NCBI GenBank assembly: GCA_934254825.1
Contig: CAKQMB010000029.1
Location: 1-11,968, forward strand
Direction: 5' to 3'
DNA: 11,968 bases
DNA from: an uncultured Clostridia bacterium
Lineage (GTDB): Bacteria; Bacillota; Clostridia; Christensenellales; Borkfalkiaceae
Shown here: in pieces, positions 7,114 to 11,968 of the stretch
Position numbering within the stretch: position 1 is the stretch's first letter
Layout of the letters: the number at the start of each line of letters is the position of its first letter
Made by a program: the position numbers and the translations under genes
Notes under the pieces: model-generated
The model's input: only the letters and a program-made list of their open reading frames with translations
What the model was told of the DNA's origin: nothing
Databases searched by the model: none

Positions 7114-7127
7114 GCGGTTTTAACCGC
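7114..7127. terminator. Possible short bidirectional hairpin between convergent genes
   Basis: GCGGTT (7114-7119) and AACCGC (7122-7127) are inverted repeats in the 26-bp gap between the rhamnosidase stop and the AraC stop. The ideal fold loses one pair to give a TTTA loop. Neither side has a clean T run, so it is at best a weak terminator. It is listed because convergent genes usually need one here. Confidence 0.25.
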
Positions 7128-7136
7128 GGTTCGGTT

Positions 7137-7982
7137 TCAGCCGCTTTTGCGGACGGAAGAGCGGTATTCGGCGGGCGACATTTTGAATTTGTTCTTGAAT
7201 TTCTGAGCAAAAAACGACGAGTTGTCGTAGCCGACGTTCGAAGAAATCGTGATAACCGACAAATCGGTGTTTTCGAGCAGTTTCGCGGCGTAAGAAAGCC
7301 TTAAATCGGAAACGTATTCGATTATGGTCTTGCCGACGTGCTTTTTGAAAAGCTTGATAAAATGCGAGTGCGAATAGGAGCTTAAACCGATTATATCGTT
7401 CACGCGCATCGAAAAAACGTTCGGATCCTGCAACTTCTGCATAAACGTCAGAATATCTTTCGGTACGAACTTCTCGGAAGTGTTTTCCACATAAACGCCG
7501 AGAAGATACATAACTATCGAGGTTAAAATGGCGTTACGGCTTTTTTCGTCGTCGATAACGTCGGCTTTGGTGAGCCTGCCGTGCAGTTCGTTGAAAGCCT
7601 GCATTCCGAGTTTTATCTGTATGGGTTTTGTCTGCGCGGAGAGTTGCGAGTAGAGATCGGGGCTTAAAAGATCGGCGAAAATCTTCATTTTTTCAAGCGA
7701 AACGCAGATATCTCTTCTGCGGATCGGAAGATCCGATGTCTGCTTGTGAACGTGGTTTGGTCCGAGCAGCATAAACACGCCCGGCGTGGAATAATAAGCC
7801 TCGCCGTTTACGAGGTTCACGCCCGTTCCGTCGGTCGTGGCGGTGAACTCCCAGTCGCTGTGGCGATGAACCACGGTTTCTTCTTTCCACAAAAAAGTGC
7901 TTACTTCGTCTGCGGGAAGTTTCGGGATAAGTTTTTTTACTTTATCCTTATCCATATTATTAAGGTATTGAGATAAATCCAT
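7137..7982 (-). CDS. AraC-family transcriptional regulator
   Basis: This 281-aa sugar-responsive regulator has an N-terminal cupin-type sensing domain (VVHRHSDWEF at about 37-46, PGVFMLLGPNHVH at about 67-79). Its C-terminal AraC DNA-binding domain spans about 185-281: helix-turn-helix one includes YSHSHFIKLFKKHVGKTIIEYV (about 203-224), helix-turn-helix two includes ITISSNVGYDNSSFFAQKFKNKF (about 244-266), and the family signature end is MSPAEYR (268-274). The frame is open upstream to 8174, but those extra 64 codons translate a perfect promoter, so I chose the ATG at 7982. An ATG at 7997 overlaps the -10 box and cannot be the start. It is divergent from the transporter operon and convergent with the rhamnosidase, so it most likely controls these genes. 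The inducer is unknown; a rhamnose-containing sugar is a guess. Confidence 0.9.
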   Translation of the reverse strand: MDLSQYLNNMDKDKVKKLIPKLPADEVSTFLWKEETVVHRHSDWEFTATTDGTGVNLVNGEAYYSTPGVFMLLGPNHVHKQTSDLPIRRRDICVSLEKMKIFADLLSPDLYSQLSAQTKPIQIKLGMQAFNELHGRLTKADVIDDEKSRNAILTSIVMYLLGVYVENTSEKFVPKDILTFMQKLQDPNVFSMRVNDIIGLSSYSHSHFIKLFKKHVGKTIIEYVSDLRLSYAAKLLENTDLSVITISSNVGYDNSSFFAQKFKNKFKMSPAEYRSSVRKSG

Positions 7983-7988
7983 ACGCAG

Positions 7989-8017
7989 ATTATACATGAG
8001 GGTTGTTTTTTTGTCAA
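7989..8017 (-). promoter_or_regulatory. Perfect consensus promoter of the AraC gene, leaderless arrangement
   Basis: Read on the minus strand, TTGACA (8017-8012) and TATAAT (7994-7989) both match consensus at 6 of 6 positions and are exactly 17 bp apart. Only CTGCGT separates the -10 box from the ATG at 7982, so transcription should start at or beside the A of that ATG. No Shine-Dalgarno sequence can exist in such an mRNA. The site also decides the start codon of the gene. Confidence 0.75.
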
Positions 8018-8069
8018 TACTCCGGTGGTAAAAATAATAAAAAAACAACGGGTTATGATAAATAAGCGA

Positions 8070-8098
8070 TTGAACGACCCTCTTCGAAATGATAAAAT
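8070..8098 (+). promoter_or_regulatory. Extended -10 promoter of the transporter operon
   Basis: TTGAAC (8070-8075; 4 of 6) and TAAAAT (8093-8098; 5 of 6) are 17 bp apart, and TGA directly before the -10 box makes it an extended -10 (TGnTAAAAT). The expected start is near 8105, inside the small inverted repeat TGTCG-ATAAA-CGACA (8101-8115), which could be an operator or the first hairpin of the leader. An imperfect -35 fits a promoter needing an activator such as the divergent AraC protein. The octamer ATGATAAA at 8055-8062 recurs at 8089-8096 over the -10 box and might be a regulator half-site. Confidence 0.5.
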
Positions 8099-8121
8099 AA
8101 TGTCGATAAACGACAACGGGC

Positions 8122-8161
8122 AAGGGATATATCCCTTTTCTCTGCGTTCCGCAGAGAAAAG
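8122..8161 (+). promoter_or_regulatory. Overlapping hairpins in the transporter mRNA leader
   Basis: AAGGGATATATCCCTT (8122-8137) is self-complementary. Overlapping its last three bases, a 12-bp perfect stem forms between 8135-8146 and 8150-8161 with a TTC loop (core CTCTGCG/CGCAGAG). The two folds compete for 8135-8137. No T run follows, so it is not a terminator. It may stabilise the 5' end of the mRNA or act as a regulatory switch. Confidence 0.55.
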
Positions 8162-8195
8162 CTCTTAAAGGCAAAAAATCGTAAAAGACAAAAAC

Positions 8196-8213
8196 GTTTC
8201 GGAAACCCGAAAC
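8196..8213 (+). promoter_or_regulatory. Hairpin 5' of the binding-protein ribosome site
   Basis: GTTTCGG (8196-8202) and CCGAAAC (8207-8213) form a 7-bp stem with an AAAC loop. It sits 17 nt before the AGGAG ribosome site (8231-8235) of the solute-binding-protein gene. The position suits mRNA stabilisation or translation control; there is no direct evidence of function. Confidence 0.45.
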
Positions 8214-8242
8214 ATAAAAAATAAAAAAACAGGAGAAAAGAT

Positions 8243-9952
8243 ATGATGAAATTCTTCAAAAAAATCACCGCGGCGACGTTGGCTGTTGCCGCAACGCTTA
8301 CGATGGCAGTTTCCTGCGGCGGAGGCGGAGACAGTACATCGAACGGCGGAAAAGACAGCACGACCGACACTTCGGGAAAAACTCAGCTTAACGTCGGCGT
8401 TTTCAACGCCGGTCTCGGCACCGTTTATTTCGACGAAATGGCAAAAGATTTCGAAGAATACTATAAAAACACCTCTTTCGAGGAGGGCAAAACGGGCGTT
8501 GCCGTTATTTCTCTGAAAAAGAAAGAGGAGTACAAGCCCGGAAACCTTATCGCAACCATGCCCAACTACGATAACGTTCTTTATTTCCTCGATCAGGGTA
8601 ATTACACCGAGTTTGCGAGTAAGGGTCTTATCGCCGATATTACCGACACGGTAGAAGAGAAAATTCTCGACGACGACGGAAATCTTGCGAAAGATACGGG
8701 CAAAACGGCTACTCAGTCCATTAAGGACAATATGGTAGACGGATATGCGGACTGTTTTCTTTACAACGGTAAATATTATGCCGTTCCGTTCTGGATCCAG
8801 GTTCCCGGTATCATTTATAACGCAGATCTTTTCAACGAAAAGGGTTTCTATTTCAAAGCTAACGGCTCGATAGGAGCAAAGCAAGCCGATATCGACGCGG
8901 GCAACTGCGGCGCGGGACCCGACGGAAAACTCGGCACCGCCGACGACGGACTTCCCGCAACCTGGAACGATTTCGTCAAGCTTATGAAACAAATGGTTAA
9001 CAGCGACGTAACGCCTTTTGCATGGGACGCGACTCACGAATATCAGCGTTCGGGAGCTTTCACGCAGATCTGGGCGAACTACGAAGGCTACAACAACTTT
9101 ATGCTTAACTACACTTTCAACGGTACGGACTCCGTTCTCGGCGAAATTACCGAAGAGAACTATAAGGATCTTGCCAACCAGGAAGGAAGAAAAGCGGCGA
9201 TAAAGGCGTTTTACGATATAGCGGGCAACGAAAAATATTACACCCGTAAATCGGTAAGCGGTAACAACCACCTCGACGCTCAGAAAGAGTTTATCAACAG
9301 CGTTGTGGACGGAAAGCCCGTCGCGATGTTCCTCGAAAACAGCTATTGGGAAAGCGAAGCGCGTTCCACGTTCAATCAGCTCGCTCAGGAAGATCCTTCT
9401 TACGCTTACGGCAAACACGATTACAGATTTATGCCTATCCCGAACTTCACGGGCGTTGACGGCATTAAGGATCAGACCAACACCGAAAGAGTGATCGCGG
9501 GGCGCGGCGCGGATAACTATATCTGCATAGCCGCCAAAAACAGCAATAAGGACTCCGAAGTTCAGACGAAAGTGGCGAAGCTCTTCATTCAGTTCATTCA
9601 GCAAAGAAGCCAGCTCGTCAAGTTCACGGCGAACACGGGATGTTTCAGATCGTTCAAGTACACCGCGACCGCAGAAGAAACGGCTACTTACACCAAGTAC
9701 ACTCAGAGCATAGCTAAATATATCGCGGAAGGCGCAAAGCTTACGAGCAATCTTCCCGTTGCCGAAAAGCGCAGAAACAACGTTTCGCTTTTCGACGAAG
9801 AGAACAACGCGTTCGCGTTCATCGTAACCACCTCCACCGGCGCGCTTTACGATCCGTTCTCTTACTTCAAGTATTCGGCTAACAAAGACAAAACCGTAGA
9901 CGATTGCTTCAAGGAGTTCAAAACGTCCTTTGCGGATAAATTCAAGGTTTGA
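8243..9952 (+). CDS. ABC transporter sugar-binding lipoprotein, family 1
   Basis: This is the extracellular receptor of a CUT1 carbohydrate ABC importer. A lipoprotein signal peptide (KK at 6-7, a hydrophobic stretch, lipobox AVSC with lipidated Cys25) is followed by a Gly/Ser/Thr/Asp-rich linker to about residue 50. The rest has the look of a long family-1 binding protein: LNVGVFNAGLG at the first strand, DGYADCFLYNGKYYAVPFWIQVPGIIYN in the middle, and LPATWNDFVKLMKQM typical of such proteins. At 569 aa it is longer than the usual 420-450, as in many gut Clostridia. Residues 216-238 contain GPDGKLGTADDGLP (225-238), an Asp/Gly-rich loop resembling calcium-binding sequences. A strong AGGAG site lies 7 nt before the ATG at 8243; an ATG follows immediately at 8246. 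Substrate is inferred from the neighbouring glycosidases. Confidence 0.88.
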   Translation: MMKFFKKITAATLAVAATLTMAVSCGGGGDSTSNGGKDSTTDTSGKTQLNVGVFNAGLGTVYFDEMAKDFEEYYKNTSFEEGKTGVAVISLKKKEEYKPGNLIATMPNYDNVLYFLDQGNYTEFASKGLIADITDTVEEKILDDDGNLAKDTGKTATQSIKDNMVDGYADCFLYNGKYYAVPFWIQVPGIIYNADLFNEKGFYFKANGSIGAKQADIDAGNCGAGPDGKLGTADDGLPATWNDFVKLMKQMVNSDVTPFAWDATHEYQRSGAFTQIWANYEGYNNFMLNYTFNGTDSVLGEITEENYKDLANQEGRKAAIKAFYDIAGNEKYYTRKSVSGNNHLDAQKEFINSVVDGKPVAMFLENSYWESEARSTFNQLAQEDPSYAYGKHDYRFMPIPNFTGVDGIKDQTNTERVIAGRGADNYICIAAKNSNKDSEVQTKVAKLFIQFIQQRSQLVKFTANTGCFRSFKYTATAEETATYTKYTQSIAKYIAEGAKLTSNLPVAEKRRNNVSLFDEENNAFAFIVTTSTGALYDPFSYFKYSANKDKTVDDCFKEFKTSFADKFKV

Positions 9953-9976
9953 TTTTAACAGATGAAAGGAAATAAA

Positions 9977-10945
9977 ATGTCCGTGTTAAGCCGCATAAGG
10001 TGGTTTTTGTACGGATTGAAAATTAAAATTTTCGGCAGCGAAAAGAAAGACAGACAGCCCAAGCCCCGCAACAAAAAAGCGGGGCAAAGCGTGTTTTTGT
10101 TCTTCTTTATGCTTTTCCCCGTCCTGCAATTTCTCGTGTTTTACGTCGGAGTGAACATTAACTCCATAAAGCTCGCGTTCATAAAATACGACGGCGGAAA
10201 GCCGACGTTCGCGGCGTTCGAGAATTTCGACAGGGTTTTGCAGGCGATTTTCGTAAACGGAGACCTTAAACTCGCGGTAAAAAATTCGACTATCCAGTTT
10301 TTAACGGGCTTATTTATCGGCATGCCGATACAGGTGACGGTTGCGTATGTGCTTTTCAAAAAAGTGCCGCTTTCCGGGTTCTATAAGATAATGCTTTTTA
10401 TGCCGAACATCTTGTCGAGCCTTGTTTTCGTTATCTGCACGAGGGTTCTGCTTTTCGACGGAATTCCGAGCATTTTCCCCGATTTTATGATAACGGTGTT
10501 CGATTCTTCGAGTTTTTATTCCGTTCTGATTTTCGGAATGTGGATGAACTTCGCGGGAGGACTCGTCATTTACCTGTCGGCGATGTGCAGTATCTCGAAA
10601 GATATTTTGGAGTACGGCGAACTTGAAAATATGTCGTCGCTTAAAGAGTTCTGGTACGTCGTTCTTCCGTCGATATTCCCGACGATCGTAACTTATATCG
10701 TCGTGGCGATAGCGGGATTTTTCACCAATTACGGACATTTCTATTCATTTTACGGCGCGTCGGGAACGGGGCAGAAGCCTTTCGACACGTTAGGATATAA
10801 CTTCTTCGTTAAGGTGAGCAATTCCAACGACCCGTCCGACAGTACGTTTGCGGCGGCGGGCGGTATAATTTTCACGCTCGTAGTCGCTCCGATAACATTG
10901 ATTACGAAGCATCTTTTGGAAAAGTACGGACCGAGCGAGGATTGA
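9977..10945 (+). CDS. Carbohydrate ABC transporter permease, LplB/UgpA type
   Basis: This 322-aa inner-membrane subunit pairs with the next gene product to form the channel. A charged N-terminus (about 1-35) precedes a first membrane span around 37-60, and further hydrophobic stretches suggest about six spans. The ATPase-contacting EAA loop is at 212-231 (EYGELENMSSLKEFWYVVLP). It keeps the F, L and P positions, but AA is YG and the normally conserved DG pair is EN, so it departs from the usual pattern. I chose the ATG at 9977 because AGGA at 9967-9970 precedes it by 6 nt; an in-frame ATG at 9962 has no ribosome site. It lies 24 bp after the binding-protein gene and 2 bp before the second permease, clearly in one operon. 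Confidence 0.87.
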   Translation: MSVLSRIRWFLYGLKIKIFGSEKKDRQPKPRNKKAGQSVFLFFFMLFPVLQFLVFYVGVNINSIKLAFIKYDGGKPTFAAFENFDRVLQAIFVNGDLKLAVKNSTIQFLTGLFIGMPIQVTVAYVLFKKVPLSGFYKIMLFMPNILSSLVFVICTRVLLFDGIPSIFPDFMITVFDSSSFYSVLIFGMWMNFAGGLVIYLSAMCSISKDILEYGELENMSSLKEFWYVVLPSIFPTIVTYIVVAIAGFFTNYGHFYSFYGASGTGQKPFDTLGYNFFVKVSNSNDPSDSTFAAAGGIIFTLVVAPITLITKHLLEKYGPSED

Positions 10946-10947
10946 TT

Positions 10948-11874
10948 ATGAAAAGACGCATATTTAAAACTTCTAAAATAAAGCGTAAAATGGACGCGTT
11001 TCAGATTATTCTGTACGTTATAGTGTCCGTTTACGTTTTGTCTATGATATTCGTTCTCGGGTTCGGACTTATAAATTCCTTCAAAGCCGAAAGAGATTTC
11101 AACAACAATCTTTTCGGGCTTCCGAGACGCAACAATCCCAACTGGGGTTGGAGATTCGACAACTATTCCAACGCTATCAAAATGTTTATGGTTTCGATCC
11201 CCGGAACCACCGGATACGCGTATTTCTGGGATATGTTTTTCAACTCGATTATTTACGCCGTGGGACTTACCGTTTTCACGATGGCTACCGAGATTATCAT
11301 GGCGTACGCTATCGCGAAATACGATTTCAGACTCAAAAAATTCTTTTACGGCGTAGCTGTCGTAGTAATGCTTATTCCGATTATCGGCTCGCTCGCTTCC
11401 GAAGTGGAGTTCGCGAACTTCTTTAATTTCAGAAACAGCTTTCTCGGAATATTCATTATGAAATGTAAGTTCACGGGGATATATTTCCTCGTTTTCTACG
11501 CGACTTTCAAAGGCGTTTCCTGGACTTACGCCGAGGCGGCGCAGATCGACGGAGCTTCGCATTTAAGAGTGTTTTTGGAGGTAATGCTCCCGCTCGTTAA
11601 AAGCACGATTTCCGCAGTGTTTATCCTGCTTTTTATCGAATACTGGAACGATTACTACGTTCCGATGATATTCCTTCCCGCAAAGCCTACGCTTTCTTAC
11701 GGATTGTTCCAGATCCAGAATTCCGACAATCAGATCGAAGGCGTAACGCAGGATTTAACCACGCCTATCAAACTTGCCGCGTGTTTTCTCGCGTGCCTGC
11801 CGATACTCGCGATTTTCGTTATCTTTAAAGATAAGATAATGGGGAATGTTACGATGGGCGGAATAAAAGGATAA
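10948..11874 (+). CDS. Carbohydrate ABC transporter permease, MalG/AraQ type
   Basis: This 308-aa second membrane subunit has the canonical EAA loop EAAQIDGASHLRVFLEVMLP at 196-215, where the shared ATPase would dock. The N-terminal span (about 13-36) has the VSVYVLSMIFVLGFGLINSFK pattern of this family. Other spans surround NSIIYAVGLTVFTMATEIIMAYAIAKYDF, which is the usual NS...AYA(I/F)A(R/K) motif. The ATG at 10948 has GAGG at 10936-10939 at good spacing; an upstream in-frame TTG at 10942 overlaps the previous stop and is less likely. No ATPase gene follows within the window, as usual for CUT1 operons served by an MsmX-type ATPase encoded elsewhere. Confidence 0.88.
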   Translation: MKRRIFKTSKIKRKMDAFQIILYVIVSVYVLSMIFVLGFGLINSFKAERDFNNNLFGLPRRNNPNWGWRFDNYSNAIKMFMVSIPGTTGYAYFWDMFFNSIIYAVGLTVFTMATEIIMAYAIAKYDFRLKKFFYGVAVVVMLIPIIGSLASEVEFANFFNFRNSFLGIFIMKCKFTGIYFLVFYATFKGVSWTYAEAAQIDGASHLRVFLEVMLPLVKSTISAVFILLFIEYWNDYYVPMIFLPAKPTLSYGLFQIQNSDNQIEGVTQDLTTPIKLAACFLACLPILAIFVIFKDKIMGNVTMGGIKG

Positions 11875-11919
11875 TGGTTTTGCGGGCGATTATTCATCTC
11901 GTGATGCTGCGTTCCGCTT

Positions 11920-11967
11920 GTTTTTTAAAATTCCTGCGACCAAAAAGGTCGCTCCCTTTTAAAAAAC
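11920..11967 (+). terminator. Hairpin downstream of the transporter operon
   Basis: An outer AT-rich stem GTTTTTTAAAA (11920-11930) with TTTTAAAAAAC (11957-11967) encloses a GC-rich stem GCGACC (11936-11941) with GGTCGC (11947-11952) and an AAAAA loop. The nested structure lies 46 bp after the second permease stop. The T run expected of a plus-strand terminator would fall beyond the inner stem only as CTCCCTTTT (11952-11960). It may be the operon terminator or a processing or repeat element; the window ends at once after it. Confidence 0.4.
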
Positions 11968-11968
11968 G

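Noticed and set aside
8135..8161. 12-bp hairpin as a terminator or attenuator of the transporter operon
   Set aside because: No T run follows the stem (GCTCTTAAAGG), so intrinsic termination is unlikely; kept as a leader structure instead.
7983..8174. 5' extension of the AraC reading frame to an ATG at 8174 (345 aa)
   Set aside because: The extra 64 residues translate a perfect -35/-10 promoter and contain an un-AraC-like aromatic stretch. The domain alignment begins after the ATG at 7982.
8165..9604. Long minus-strand reading frame (479 codons) opposite the binding-protein gene
   Set aside because: It is the complement of a clear lipoprotein gene with signal peptide and ribosome site, and its product is rich in Val/Arg/Phe with no recognisable domain. 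Such shadows come from the codon bias.
11874..11968. Possible new gene starting at ATG 11874 overlapping the second permease stop
   Set aside because: The AAGG sequence is only 3 nt from the ATG, the peptide is basic and low in complexity, and it reads directly through the terminal hairpin.
1..11968. CRISPR arrays, tRNA or rRNA genes, insertion-sequence transposases, prophage genes
   Set aside because: I saw no regularly spaced repeats, no cloverleaf-like or rRNA-like sequence and no transposase or integrase motifs in any frame.

Overview
The window looks like a carbohydrate-utilisation locus from an uncultured, probably gut-dwelling member of the Bacillota (Clostridia). The evidence is a family-1 solute-binding lipoprotein with two CUT1-type permeases and no local ATPase, an AraC regulator, Shine-Dalgarno sites of the AGGA(G) type, promoters of consensus sigma-A form, and medium-GC coding sequence between AT-rich gaps. 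The taxonomic call is inference.

Left part (1-7110, all + strand): the tail of a GH78-like six-hairpin glycosidase runs into a 568-aa enzyme with an alpha/alpha-toroid plus beta-sandwich layout that I cannot assign to a family. A 786-bp gap follows (1844-2629). It holds a decayed piece of a GH43-like five-bladed-propeller enzyme, a consensus promoter followed at once by a terminator (a possible tiny RNA), a pair of exact 16-bp direct repeats around that unit, a short reading-frame relic, a perfect 24-bp-arm palindrome, a minus-strand terminator with no obvious gene to serve, and a promoter placed so close to the next ATG that the mRNA would be leaderless. Next are a 773-aa putative glycoside hydrolase with a DUF6067/GH123-N-like segment and a barrel, and an intact intracellular GH78 alpha-L-rhamnosidase.

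Right part: an AraC-family regulator on the minus strand (7137-7982) converges on the rhamnosidase and diverges from a transporter operon. Its promoter is a perfect TTGACA-N17-TATAAT only 6 nt from the best start codon, so this gene too appears leaderless. The transporter operon (8243-11874) encodes a lipoprotein sugar-binding protein and two permeases. It has its own extended -10 promoter and a leader of about 138 nt with overlapping hairpins. The window ends in a hairpin beyond the second permease.

Working model (inference): the transporter imports a rhamnose-containing oligosaccharide, using an MsmX-type ATPase encoded elsewhere. The cytoplasmic enzymes (none complete here has a signal peptide) dismantle it, and the AraC protein senses the sugar and controls the operon. 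The most unusual content is regulatory: two leaderless-type promoters, a promoter-terminator mini-unit, and a composite structured intergenic region.
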